Shown: positions 12,210-22,170 of the stretch, piece after piece
Layout: each line of letters opens with the position of its first letter
Position numbering within the stretch: position 1 is the first letter of the stretch
Source: Ischnura elegans
Taxonomy: Eukaryota > Arthropoda > Insecta > Odonata > Coenagrionidae
Direction of reading: 5' to 3'
DNA length: 64,000 nucleotides
NCBI RefSeq assembly: GCF_921293095.1
Contig: NW_025791688.1
Coordinates: forward strand, 1-64,000
Translations under genes and position numbers: made by a program
Notes under the pieces: model-generated
Databases searched by the model: none
What the model saw: the letters and a program-made list of their open reading frames with translations, nothing else
Told to the model about the DNA's origin: nothing

Positions 12210-13262
12210 GGAGGTTCCCCCCGCACCATCTAGCGGCCGAATCTGTATTACCACTCGATCGCTCTTGCTGCGGCAGCTGCAGTGAGAAGACGTCGCGAGT
12301 AACTAATATCAGTGATAATTGTATAATGTTTATCAGCTGTAACTGACATAACGCCGGTTCTGTAGTGTTCTTTGTGACGCTTGGCAATCGTGAGGAAAGG
12401 ATTGAAAGTGTCTGTGTCGCTGGATGCATAGGAAAAGTTAGTGAAATGAACGGGAATGAAGTGTGTTGACAACAGCGATTGTGATCTACAGCCGAAGAGC
12501 CGAGTAAGTACGCTGTTACTTATTTTTCCACTTTTTACATTCATAATCGTTGTCTGTGTTATTCCTTGGCTTTCTCTTTTGTGTAGAAAAGTGAACTGTG
12601 ATGTGATTAATACACTGTTTGACGATGATGACGGTTGATTGATCCCAGCGTTTAATTGTGCATCTTAAGAAAACAGAAATTAGTCGTGGCGTCCTTAATT
12701 GTTACAAGTTGAGTGAATCGTGGCATAATTTAAAAGTGTTTGCCTTTGAATGTGCTAAGACGTTGATGGTTTTCCCTTGCACTTTGTATCTTAGGCACTG
12801 TGCACTGTTTGAAATGTTGACGAAGGAGTTGAAGGAAGAATATTTTTCGCGAATTCCTTAGCAACGGATTGTTTGGTGTCACAAGATTTATTACGGAATA
12901 TTTTAATGGAAGTGTTTGCGGTGTTACATCGTGGTCGTATACTCTGTATGTGTGAAGTTATGTACATTGGCAGATCCGGATTAATAATAAGTGTAATGCT
13001 ATGTATTTGGACTGCTGTTATGAAAGCAGTCAGCGATATGGAATAGTGCACACCGCATTTCCACTGTCAGCCGGCGTTGATTATTGTTAACGTTCCTTTC
13101 GTCCGAATATAATTCCTTGTGTGATATTTCATAACGTCTTGGCAGCGGAACTACTAAATTATTTGGAGCAACGATAACATTTTATGGTAATGCTGTGTTA
13201 AGTTGACATGTGACTTGAAAAGCGTAGTGTTACCATCACGGAGGCCAAAAGAATTTTATCGG
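12210..13262 (+). repeat. Spacer duplication, copy 2
   Basis: Paralogue of 10,605-11,700, shorter by some deletions (for example about 20-30 bp just before the GTAAGT site). Its last ~390 bp is repeated again at 13,268-13,665. Donor-like GTAAGT at 12,504-12,509. Confidence 0.85.
12223..12237 (-). promoter_or_regulatory. CTCF-like motif 3
   Basis: GCACCATCTAGCGGC, identical over its 15 bases to motifs 1 and 4, at the start of spacer duplication copy 2. Confidence 0.5.
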
Positions 13263-13267
13263 ATATG

Positions 13268-13665
13268 GAAAACAAAATTTATTACGGAATATTTTAATGG
13301 AAGTGTTTGCGGTGTTACATCGTGGTCGTATACTCTGTATGTGTGAAGTTATGTACATTGGCGGATCCGGATTAATAATAAGTGTAATGCTATGTATTTG
13401 GACTGCTGTTATGAAAGCAGTCAGCGATATCGAATAGTGCACACCGCATTTCCACTGTCAGCCGGCGTTGATTATTGTTAACGTTCCTTTCGTCCGAATA
13501 TAATTCCTTGTGTGATATTTCATAACTTCTTGGCAGCGGAACTACTAAATTATTTGGAGCAACGATAACATTTTATGGTAATGCTGTGTTAAGTTAACAT
13601 GTGACTTGAAAAGCGTAGTATTAGCATCACGGAGGCCAAAAGAATTTTATCGGATATAGAAAAGG
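13268..13665 (+). repeat. Tandem repeat of the 3' part of spacer copy 2 (386-bp period)
   Basis: The block beginning ATTTATTACGGAATATTTTA occurs near 12,882 and again near 13,268 with only scattered single differences, so it is a younger tandem duplication than the one between copies 1 and 2. Confidence 0.9.
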
Positions 13666-14982
13666 AATTGATTGTAAAACGTAAAATCAGAAACGTTTCC
13701 TCAGACTCGTGAAATTGGAGACCAGCAAAACGCCATTGTCATATGATTGAATGAAGACTATTTTAAGTCCTCGACACTCATTTTCGCACACCGCATGTGT
13801 TATGATTTCCGGGAATATTGTAAACTGTGCTCTTTCAATGCGTTACTGATTGTTGCGAGGTAACCGTGGGGGCTCGAAAGTTAAATAGCTTTCGCCATGA
13901 GTGATAATTACTCGATTTCATTACATCAAACTTTTTTATCGCTGTTCTTTCCTGGGAAAGGGAATGATATATGTGATTGTTGACGTTCTAATTATCCTTA
14001 GCAACCGGGTGTTTGCTGGTTTCATTGCTGTTGTTTTCAATTGTTTCAACAAGTACGAACGCTGAAGTTGTTGCACCGATTTGCGTGTGGGAAGTGTTCC
14101 CCTACATTTAGCTTGCATTGAAATATTCTGCTTGTTGCGAATTAAGTGTCGATAGTAAGTATCGTACGTAGGCGTTTTGTTGTCTTTGATAGGCCGTCGA
14201 AATTGTGCTTCGTAGGACGTCGTGCGTTTGATGAGTAACTGTTACAATAAATCTGTAATGGAATTGATGTAATGAATAGTTCACGAAACAACTCCGCGAT
14301 TAATATATTTCTCGAATGCATCTGCAAGCTTTGTCCGTTTAACCGATTGCAAGCGTGCCATTACAACGTAAATGAGACATAATGAAAGAAAGAAATTGCG
14401 TCCTTCATGTTCCGGGAGCACAATTTTATCCATCGCATGACACGCAAGTTCGGACGACAGCATTTTGTTTTGCTTTTCTCCAGGCTCGACACCCCCGATA
14501 CCGGCTGCCTAGTCAGTGTGCGTGTCGAGACTTGCAGGAACTCAAATCGTATGGGAGTCGAAGTGGTCCGCTAGTTTTGAACGCGAAAATAAAATGCGAT
14601 ACGCCGAGCGACGCTCGGTGGTCGGCAGTTAATAGCATTGCCCGGATTTAATTTCCTTCAGTCAAAATTAACATTCACCAACGATGAGAAATGTGCAGGT
14701 TTACAATGATGTGTTCATAGATTGAATTTATAAGTGGTTTTACGTGCGAAACGGACGCAAGCTTTGCGTCTTCGGACGAAAAGGCTATGTGCCATTGCTG
14801 TCATTAATAGTAATTGTTCGAGACAGTCAAGATCCGAGGACTCGACAGCGTATGCATTGGCATTGTTGACCTCGGTCGTAAACAATAGCCCGGGTGCGCT
14901 GTCCCTCGGGGGATCGAACGTTCAAACTTGTGTTTGCACGCGCCCGGCGAGGCAGGCACCGGACTGCGGAGTGGCCTCCCTC
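13666..14982. other. Non-coding spacer, fourth part
   Basis: AT-rich, then CpG-richer towards 14,880-15,050. Overlapping ORFs on both strands at 14,734-15,054 follow base composition rather than coding. No gene supported. Confidence 0.7.
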
Positions 14983-14997
14983 GCACCATCTAGCGGC
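14983..14997 (-). promoter_or_regulatory. CTCF-like motif 4
   Basis: GCACCATCTAGCGGC again, followed by AGCGCG, in a CpG-rich patch 1.2 kb from the canonical 5S gene. Confidence 0.5.
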
Positions 14998-16206
14998 AGC
15001 GCGTGTTACTTTTTGAGCACTCACGATGCAATACTTGTCCCGGGATGCGGATGACGAGATTAATTATTACATTGTTGCAAGTTTGTCAGTGACACCTGAC
15101 ATTACGTCGTTTGTATCTTCCACCTTTTGACGCTACACACGTGTAAGAAAAGGAATGATGAATGATCAATAGCCGATCCGGTTAATGAAGGGAATCGCAC
15201 GTAGCAGGGTTTTAATTATTACGCTATGAATTAATTTTCGTTTCCAGAAAATCTAAAAGGAGAATACTAATCGTTGAAAGCATTTCACAAATTGACCTTC
15301 GTCTTCTTTTTTTAAAGAATTTTTCTCGGCATTCTCTGGCAATGCATAGCTCGTGGTAGCTGAGTTAAAATATTTTTTTAAGTTTAATAGTTGCCAGTTT
15401 CCCGCAGTAGTTGGATGTGCTTTAGTGTCTCTCAATTCCGTTATTTCATGTACTCGATATTTCAAAATGTGTTTCTGAAAAATGTCTGTAGCAACGGTGT
15501 GCTTGTTACTGTAATGGCGATTTCTTTCAGCTCCCATCGCTTAGTGAATGTCGCCTGTTGTTGTGTCAACTGTTTCATGATCGAAATTATTTTGGGTATG
15601 CATTTAATTTTAAAAATGGATTCGCTGGAAATGGAGCATTATGGAATGCAGACAGGAAATGCAGTTCTCTCAAGGAATAATTTCGAGAAGTATATTGTTC
15701 GGCGTTACATTACTTTATTTAAATTTTCCGGGCTTGACTGTTTTAAGCGCGGTTTCTCTACGAATGACATAACGAATGTATCAACCTAGGAACAGAAATA
15801 TATTATCCAAGAGTGGTGAATAAAAAAGTTATATCGATCGTTCGTGGAACAATATAATTTTCGCTGTAATCACGGACGTTTCCTTCATGAGATGTCATTT
15901 ACTATACTCACGGAATTTACTCGAGCGAAATGATTTTTTTCAGTATGTACGATGTAAGTAACTTACGTGTAGAATACGGAAGGAATGGTATGGGCCTAAG
16001 AAATGGCATGGACTGCACAAAGGCAGCGTTCTGCGCGATAAGGAAAAGTTAATTGGGAAAACTGAAGTGGCGTGTTTCAATCGTTTCACTTGAAGGAAGT
16101 GGGAGTACTGCCATTTCACGTGAAAGAAAATGCAATGCACATCCTTCAACGCATGCATGTGGTGAATAACTTGTAATTAGTTCTCATAAGGATAGGGGAA
16201 AAAAAT
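14998..16206. other. Spacer next to the canonical 5S gene
   Basis: 15,240-15,790 is a diverged paralogue of the flanks of the variant 5S gene (about 5,800-6,020 joined to 6,245-6,620) but lacks the 5S-bearing segment. The 132-codon ORF at 15,391-15,789 has a similar frame in the 6.3 kb paralogue but no recognisable domain; I do not call it a gene. Confidence 0.7.
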
Positions 16207-16211
16207 AAAAA
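16207..16211 (-). terminator. Pol III terminator of the canonical 5S gene
   Basis: TTTTT on the minus strand five nucleotides past the 5S 3' end, followed by a second T-run (16,201-16,205). Confidence 0.7.
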
Positions 16212-16216
16212 GTGAT

Positions 16217-16324
16217 ACCAACAGCACCCGGTGTTCCCAGGCGGTCACCCATCCAAGTACTATCCGGGCCCGACGTTGCTTAACTTCGGTGATCGGACGA
16301 GAACCGGTGTATTCAACGTGGTAT
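16217..16324 (-). pseudogene. 5S rRNA gene, 3' part, interrupted by LINE-5Sa
   Basis: Minus-strand 5S from about nt 11 (ATACCACGTTGAATACACC) to the 3' end (GTGCTGTTGGT). It contains the complete internal Pol III control region and is followed by a terminator. The first 10 nt are at 22,161-22,170, beyond a 5.8-kb LINE. The interruption disables normal 5S production. Because the promoter is internal, this fragment could still support Pol III initiation inside the LINE tail (inference). Confidence 0.93.
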
Positions 16325-16540
16325 TTTTTTTTTTATTTTTTTAAATATTTTAATGTCAGAATTCAAAAACAATACAAAATAGAACATAATACAAGTCACT
16401 TCAATGCCCTTAATAATTTTTTTTTTACATACAAAAAGTAGAAAAAAAAGAAAAATTTTGAATGTATAAAAAACTTTTCATACAGATTATGACCATTTTT
16501 TTTTTTTTTTAGCTCTCTTTTCTTCTATTATCTTGAAGTA

Positions 16541-16621
16541 GGAGGCCTGGGGATTCGAACGTCCGGTCTCACTCACTGCACTTCACTCTTCACTGGCCGG
16601 ACGTCGATCCACCAGGCCACC
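16541..16621 (-). other. tRNA-like module 1 in the LINE-5Sa 3' UTR
   Basis: The minus strand starts GGTGGCCTGGTGG (A-box-like) and ends GTTCGAATCCCC (B-box-like) then AGGCCTCC, which nearly pairs with the start as an acceptor stem. The length is 81 nt. The D and anticodon arms do not fold convincingly, so it is not called a tRNA gene. Confidence 0.55.
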
Positions 16622-16841
16622 GTCACTTGCATTCATTCACACTTAAAACACGTCCTATGAGCTTTTTATAAAGTCCAAAGTGGTTATATGAAACAAAAAT
16701 TTTATTATTTTTTTTTTTTACCGGAATTTCTTATTATCTTGTAACACTTACAGTTACAAATTTTTAAACAATTATACATTCCACAAAGTTTATAGTATAC
16801 ATTACACCATTCCTTGACCAATTAACACAATAAAATATTTT

Positions 16842-16916
16842 GGAGGCCTGGGGACTCGAACACCCGACCGACCATCTCCTCCGTTTGCCGGCCGGGCTTC
16901 TATCCACCAGGCCACC
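16842..16916 (-). other. tRNA-like module 2 in the LINE-5Sa 3' UTR
   Basis: 75 nt on the minus strand with the same GGTGGCCTGGTGGAT start, GTTCGAGTCCCC box and GGCCTCC end as module 1, about 300 bp away. The middle is different, so the two modules share only the tRNA-like ends. Confidence 0.55.
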
Positions 16917-17188
16917 GCGGTCTCTTAACCAACCCCAAGAAATTTCTCACTACATACGTGGTAGGTCTTTATGATCCATTTTATTATTATTAAATGCATA
17001 ATTCAGATTCAATATTACAATTTAGGTGAAAATATAAAGCACTCAATGAATCAATGTTTACACAGGAAAGAGGTTTCCTTTTTTTTTTTTTTTCAGGGTT
17101 AAAATTAATTTCATACATTAGTAATACACTTTAAAAGAACCATATACATAATATTTCTTTCCTAAAGTTAAACATTAAGCAGTACATT

Positions 17189-20100
17189 TTAGCCGGAGTA
17201 AAACTGAAGTAATAAGTTTTTAGCATCCTTGTTTAAAAATATAATTTCTTTTTCATTTACCTTTTTATTTACTTCCCCACTTCGATTTATTATATCATAA
17301 ATGTATCTACCAATTATGAACACTATCACTTCATTTTTGTACGATGGGAACACTTTAAAGTTTAACGATAAAATATTCCAACTATCTGTATCTCCATCAC
17401 CAAATAGATTTATATTTTTAAATGCCCTTTTAATTTTTTTCCATTCTTCCCTAACACTTAAACAATTTATGAACTTGTGCTTTAAATCTTCCACCATATT
17501 ACACTGAGTACATTTACCCGATAACTCTTTCCCTATTTTAAACAATTTTTCTTTCGTGATTACTAAATCATTTACAACATTAAAAATCGCTATTTTATAC
17601 TCCATTGGCATATTTACCTTTTTTAAATTTTCCCACGTTTTCTTATTTGGTCTTTGTTTTATGCTAATATCCTGTCTGAGACTGACTAGGTATTTGTAAA
17701 CCTTTTTTGTAACAATCAGCTCAGCCATTTCCATCTTTGGGATGATCTCTTTCAAATCTTTCACATAGATTTTGAAAATTTCCGTTGATTCCATCACGTT
17801 AAGAGATTTTTTTAACAGAGCTTTTTTATATTCGTTCTCTCCATCTATGGTCTTTACAATGGCAGCGTAAAATAGGGCTTTCGCCTTGCTGGGGAAATCG
17901 ATGAGGCCTATTCCCCCCTCACCCCATTTCTGAATGGCTCTTTGTTTATTAATTTTAAAGATATATTCTTTCCATGTGAAGAAGTTTATATATTTTATAA
18001 TACTAGCGGCAATGTCGTTTGGGGGCGGTAATACGTGGCCGACATACCACATTTTGCTCAGAATTTTTAAATTTAGTAAAGCTACCCTTTGTAAAATATT
18101 TAATTTTCTATCGTTTAATCGAAAGCATTCTCCTACCATATAATTTTTCAGGAATTCCCAGTTTTTCCTCACTGTATTCCCAATATCCCTCTCCCAATGA
18201 ATCCCTAAAATTTTAATTGTTGCGTTTTCCTTCCAAAAGTTGGTACTGAAGGTACCTTCACTTCTTAAATTTAAAAAACTGGTTTTATCTCTATTCACAT
18301 TCATTCCACTCATTTTACAATGTGTTTCCAAAACCTCACTTATTATACTATGATGCTGGGCTTCCCGTGCCAAAATGGTCACATCATCAGCGTATGCTAT
18401 TGCCGGCAGCATTCTATTTTCAATGCGTATTCCCAGCCCCCTTTGCATCAGCATATCCAACAGGGGATTTAGCTGAACGCAAAACAGCAACATTGAGAGA
18501 GGACAACCTTGCCTCAGAGATTTTTGGACTGGAATCCAATTTGTATATACCGATGGTTTAATTTTAATTTTTACCTGGGAGTCATTATATAGGGTTTTTA
18601 TTAGGTTTATGATACTAGTCGGAAATTCCATTTTCCTCATAACCTCAAAGAGGAAATCCATGTTTACTCTGTCGAAAGCTTTCTCAAAATCTACCCCTAT
18701 CAGCTGTAGATTCTCCTCTTCTAAAGTATCCTTTGATGTTATAATGTCCCTAATTATTCCCGTTGCGGTAATGATATTGTCACCTCCTGTTTTAACCGCA
18801 AATTGTAGCGGATGCATGAATTCTTCACTCTTTAACATTATTCTATTTTTTATAATTTTTGCCAAAACCTTGTAGTCCGTATTTAAAACAGTGATTGGGC
18901 GATAATCTTTTATATTTTTCGGGGATTTACATTTTGGAATCAAAATTACTTTCCCCTCTCTCTGGGACTTTGTTAAAACACCTTTCCTAATGTTATAAGT
19001 GAGGGCCTCAAATAAACTGTTTTCTATTAAAGTACTAAAGATTATGTAAAATTCCGACCCAAGGCCGTCAGTTCCTGCCGCTTTCCCTGCTTTTAATTCC
19101 AAAATTGCGCCCCTTAAATCCCCCAACGTAAAATCCCCTTCTATATTTTCGATTCCATCTTCAGAAAGTTTATGCTCTAAGGTAAAGTCTTTCTTTTCAA
19201 TTTTACTGCCCACCGAGAGCGTATTTTGGAAATAATTACACACAAAATCTTTTATTTCATTTTCATCTGTTAATGTAATGTTGTCGTCTGGGCTATAAAG
19301 ACTTTTTATTTCTGTTTCCATTCTTTCTTTATGTTCTCTCACGAAGTGAAACAAAGATTTATTTTCTCCCTCCATGTAATCCCTACTGTTTTTAACAGTG
19401 CAAAAGTCCTGTCTTTCTTTCTCCAGGTATTCTATTTTCTTTTTTATTTTATATGCCATCTCTAGGTTATCCCTTAAGCTGAGACAGCCTCTCAGGGCTT
19501 TTTTATAAAAATTTAGCAAAGATTTAATATTCCTTATTTTCTTTACACCCTGTTGAGCGTAAAATTCCCTTGATTTTGTTTTTAAGATTTCCCATTTCAA
19601 CCCCGGGTTTAGATGTTCAAATCTGCAATTCCACTCTCTCCATTTATTTCTAAAGATCTCTTGCAGATTTTTGTCCTGCAAAAGATTAATATTTATTTTT
19701 TTATCACGGCCCAGTTTCGTATGTGAAAGGTTGTTATTTATTGATACTTTTAAAATGACCAAGTTATGGTCACTGCATGTTACTGAGAGGCTTTCCTGTG
19801 TCTCCAGGCTAACATCCGAGTTCTTTCGGAGGTAGAATCTGTCTATTCTCGTGGCATATGTTCTTGTGATTAAAGTATAATCTATTTTTTCTGAAGCGTC
19901 TACTAGCTCATTTGTGTCTACTGCGTTTATAGTGTTGAGTAAACTTTTTAATTCTTTGTTCAACGGGTAAATTATTTTTTTATCATTATTATAACTATCT
20001 TTTGCCTCTGTTATCGCATTAAAATCTCCCCCCAAAATTGTCTTTTTCGTGAACCCATTTAAATAAAAAGGCAAGGTAGTTGAGAAAAACTCTTTCCTCT

Positions 20101-20428
20101 CTTTGTACAATCTACTGCCCGCCGGAGCATACACATTTATGATTTTTACAAATTTAAATTCCACTACTAGTATTCTACCGTCCGGGCTTAAACAAACATC
20201 AATAGGTTTCAAATTATTTTTAAATAAAAGCCCAGTTCCCCTGTTACCGTTAGAATTACATATAAATTTACAATTAGCAATACAACCACTCCAACAATCA
20301 GCAGGAATAACCTCCTGCAACAATAGGATATCAAAGTTGTTCACCAAGAAACAATTTATTACCTCCTGCACCTTATTCAATGCGGATATACCGCGTATGT
20401 TTAAGGACCCGACTTTTAATTTATTCAT
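17189..20428 (-). CDS. LINE-5Sa ORF2: APE endonuclease / reverse transcriptase
   Basis: 1,079 aa; makes and copies the LINE by target-primed reverse transcription in the nucleus. The N-terminal apurinic-type endonuclease has LNIRG (9-13), LLLQE (35-39), YAPAG (100-104), GGDFNAI (133-139) and SDHN (219-222). The reverse transcriptase spans about 440-760: AGTDGLGSEF, DYRPITVLNTDYKVLA (508-523), VDFEKAFDRV (579-588), LRQGCPLSMLLF (638-649) and catalytic YADD (679-682). A C-terminal CX2CX7HX4C (973-989) is typical of L1/Tx1 proteins. All catalytic residues I can identify are present. Its ATG overlaps the ORF1 stop by 8 nt (ATGAATAA), suggesting termination-reinitiation. The Tx1/Mutsu identity is inferred from the target and motifs. 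Confidence 0.95.
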   Translation of the reverse strand: MNKLKVGSLNIRGISALNKVQEVINCFLVNNFDILLLQEVIPADCWSGCIANCKFICNSNGNRGTGLLFKNNLKPIDVCLSPDGRILVVEFKFVKIINVYAPAGSRLYKERKEFFSTTLPFYLNGFTKKTILGGDFNAITEAKDSYNNDKKIIYPLNKELKSLLNTINAVDTNELVDASEKIDYTLITRTYATRIDRFYLRKNSDVSLETQESLSVTCSDHNLVILKVSINNNLSHTKLGRDKKININLLQDKNLQEIFRNKWREWNCRFEHLNPGLKWEILKTKSREFYAQQGVKKIRNIKSLLNFYKKALRGCLSLRDNLEMAYKIKKKIEYLEKERQDFCTVKNSRDYMEGENKSLFHFVREHKERMETEIKSLYSPDDNITLTDENEIKDFVCNYFQNTLSVGSKIEKKDFTLEHKLSEDGIENIEGDFTLGDLRGAILELKAGKAAGTDGLGSEFYIIFSTLIENSLFEALTYNIRKGVLTKSQREGKVILIPKCKSPKNIKDYRPITVLNTDYKVLAKIIKNRIMLKSEEFMHPLQFAVKTGGDNIITATGIIRDIITSKDTLEEENLQLIGVDFEKAFDRVNMDFLFEVMRKMEFPTSIINLIKTLYNDSQVKIKIKPSVYTNWIPVQKSLRQGCPLSMLLFCVQLNPLLDMLMQRGLGIRIENRMLPAIAYADDVTILAREAQHHSIISEVLETHCKMSGMNVNRDKTSFLNLRSEGTFSTNFWKENATIKILGIHWERDIGNTVRKNWEFLKNYMVGECFRLNDRKLNILQRVALLNLKILSKMWYVGHVLPPPNDIAASIIKYINFFTWKEYIFKINKQRAIQKWGEGGIGLIDFPSKAKALFYAAIVKTIDGENEYKKALLKKSLNVMESTEIFKIYVKDLKEIIPKMEMAELIVTKKVYKYLVSLRQDISIKQRPNKKTWENLKKVNMPMEYKIAIFNVVNDLVITKEKLFKIGKELSGKCTQCNMVEDLKHKFINCLSVREEWKKIKRAFKNINLFGDGDTDSWNILSLNFKVFPSYKNEVIVFIIGRYIYDIINRSGEVNKKVNEKEIIFLNKDAKNLLLQFYSG

Positions 20429-21932
20429 TAGGACTCTTTTGAGAATCCCTAATAACTAAGCCCTTGACTATAGGAGCACTTCTCCTTTTCGTTTTCTGTT
20501 TATCCCAATAATCATCATCCTTATGATCCACTTTTGAGATCGTTTCTTCACGATTCTCAGCTGTTTTGGACTCGACTCTCTCGTTCAACAGCTGATCGCC
20601 TCGGAGTTCTTTTTCCTCAGCGACCAACTCACAAACGCCACTCTCCTCATAAACAGGTTTTTCCCCCTCCGTTCCCTTCCCATCCCGCAGCTCGACGCAC
20701 GTGGCGGCCAGAGCGCACTCCTCCTTCCCCTCACCCGGCTTCTCCCGCGGTCGACCAAGCGTGACGGCAGATGCACTTTCCTCCCCGCACACACTTCCCT
20801 TCCCCTCCGCCTTCTCACCACCAGGATTTCCCGTTATGTCGGCCGAGACACACTCTTTCCTCTCTCCCCCTCCGTCCCCTGCCATTCCAGTGACCCAGTC
20901 CATGTGGAAAATTCCAATGTCTGAGTCCCCCTCCTTCTCACTCGAGGACTCCTTACCCTCCCCCAAACGGTTCTGAAAGCCAGGTACCTTATTTCGCGTC
21001 ATGGAAAATTCCACGCTTTTCCCGTCAATTCTCATTTTTTTAGTGACATTTTGATCTTTGCTTATAATTTCTAAATCACCGTTCGTGCAAGAGGATGAGT
21101 CCGAAACACCACTAAGATTCCTCACTCTCCCTTCCCTCTTTCCCCTTTCCCCTCTTCTTGCCCCCTTTTTTTTCTCTTGAGACAAGTCCTTATTTACCAA
21201 GCCCTCACTCCCTGCACTTGTCTTTTTAATTGTACCCAGTGTTTTAATACCACTCCCTTCCCCTCCAAAATCAGCTTGTCTATAGCTAACTTCCATCTCC
21301 TCTTCCTCCTCTACTGTGATTGACTTAGCGGCATCACTATAGCCCCTTTTTAACACAGTATTTAAATTTGGACAATTAATACGTAAGTATTCGGTGCTAC
21401 CACATCTGGAGCAGGTTTGAATCTGCCCATCATAATATATCACCGCCCTTTCCCCAGACACATTAATATAACTTGGGATGTTTTTTTCTATAATCATTTT
21501 AACTGATCGGTTTCCATTCCATTTCTTGAATCTGTGCTCTCCCCCCCATCTTGACTCAGAATAATCCAAAATTTTTCCGTAGTCTCCCAAAACACCACAT
21601 ACCTGCTCTCGGGTGATCTCAAAGGGCAGCATGCATATCCTCACGTATGATGCCCTTCGCGTGGCCGGCTCTACTCTCACGAGTCCTCTTTTTCGATGTT
21701 TGGATGGGTAGGGCACAAGACCTTCCGCTTCCTGAAGTATCCTCTGCATCGCTTCCTCGGTTACCATCTTGAGGAACACCGACTTCTTAAATGGTCCAAA
21801 CTGAATCCCGACGATCTCTTCGTCCTTCACGCCCAACTCTTCTTCAAGGAAAATCATGAGCTCATAGCTCGTTAAAACGTTAACCACTTCCGCAAGATTT
21901 ATCTTGATTGTTGCTACTCTTTCTGTCGGCAT
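20421..21932 (-). CDS. LINE-5Sa ORF1: RNA-binding zinc-knuckle protein
   Basis: 503 aa. Residues 1-160 align by eye with LINE-5Sb ORF1 (shared IPSYI, YGKI-DY, EEL/TELG motifs). A single knuckle CSRCGSTEYLRINC follows (C174, C177, Y182, C187), where the zinc-binding histidine expected at 182 is a tyrosine; LINE-5Sb has the normal histidine. The C-terminal half is a long low-complexity acidic/Gly/Glu-rich tail. Expected role: packaging of LINE RNA into a ribonucleoprotein. The start MPTERVATIK is the first ATG of the frame, below a 220-nt leader. Confidence 0.9.
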   Translation of the reverse strand: MPTERVATIKINLAEVVNVLTSYELMIFLEEELGVKDEEIVGIQFGPFKKSVFLKMVTEEAMQRILQEAEGLVPYPSKHRKRGLVRVEPATRRASYVRICMLPFEITREQVCGVLGDYGKILDYSESRWGGEHRFKKWNGNRSVKMIIEKNIPSYINVSGERAVIYYDGQIQTCSRCGSTEYLRINCPNLNTVLKRGYSDAAKSITVEEEEEMEVSYRQADFGGEGSGIKTLGTIKKTSAGSEGLVNKDLSQEKKKGARRGERGKREGRVRNLSGVSDSSSCTNGDLEIISKDQNVTKKMRIDGKSVEFSMTRNKVPGFQNRLGEGKESSSEKEGDSDIGIFHMDWVTGMAGDGGGERKECVSADITGNPGGEKAEGKGSVCGEESASAVTLGRPREKPGEGKEECALAATCVELRDGKGTEGEKPVYEESGVCELVAEEKELRGDQLLNERVESKTAENREETISKVDHKDDDYWDKQKTKRRSAPIVKGLVIRDSQKSPNE

Positions 21933-22155
21933 ACTGACAGACTTTCACGCCGTCGCGTTTCCGCGCACTAGCAAAAAACAACTTTTAAAAGCGCAAAAAC
22001 TGCGCCGCAAGATCGCAAAAACAAAACACGATCGCCTTTTCCCAGGCCAGCGGAGCCCGGCGATGCCTAAGCAAACGCCGGGCAGAGAGAAAACCGGTCT
22101 CGCTTCGGTGTGCGCTCGAGCGTGTCGACGGAGCTCGTCGCAGACACGTCCGTCC

Positions 22156-22170
22156 GGTATGGCCGTTGGC
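22156..22170 (-). pseudogene. 5S rRNA gene, first 15 nt, left upstream of LINE-5Sa
   Basis: Minus strand GCCAACGGCCATACC, the 5' end of 5S rRNA, ending in the 5-bp target duplication. The upstream flank reads ACATATCTTC, a TATA-like box position for insect 5S genes (weak). Confidence 0.9.

Larger units (their letters stand above)
16325..22155 (-). mobile_element. LINE-5Sa: L1/Tx1-type non-LTR element inserted in 5S rRNA
   Basis: Full-length-looking element of 5.8 kb on the minus strand. It has a GC-rich 5' leader, ORF1 (zinc-knuckle protein), ORF2 (endonuclease plus reverse transcriptase), a long 3' UTR and a poly(A) tail (T-run at 16,324-16,350). A GGTAT direct repeat (16,320-16,324 and 22,156-22,160) flanks it, corresponding to 5S nt 11-15. 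The RT motif LLNTDYK-type and the C-terminal CX2CX7HX4C place ORF2 in the L1/Tx1 group. Mutsu elements of the Tx1 clade are known to target 5S rRNA genes. Assignment to Mutsu itself is an inference needing a phylogeny. Both ORFs are open, so the insertion is probably young. Confidence 0.92.

Noticed and set aside
15391-15789. 132-codon ORF with a similar frame in the 6.3-kb paralogue
   Set aside because: Similarity follows from DNA-level duplication; the frame is interrupted differently in the paralogue and has no family signature.
16541-16916. Functional tRNA genes
   Set aside because: Only the box A/B-like ends fit; no convincing anticodon arm or full cloverleaf.
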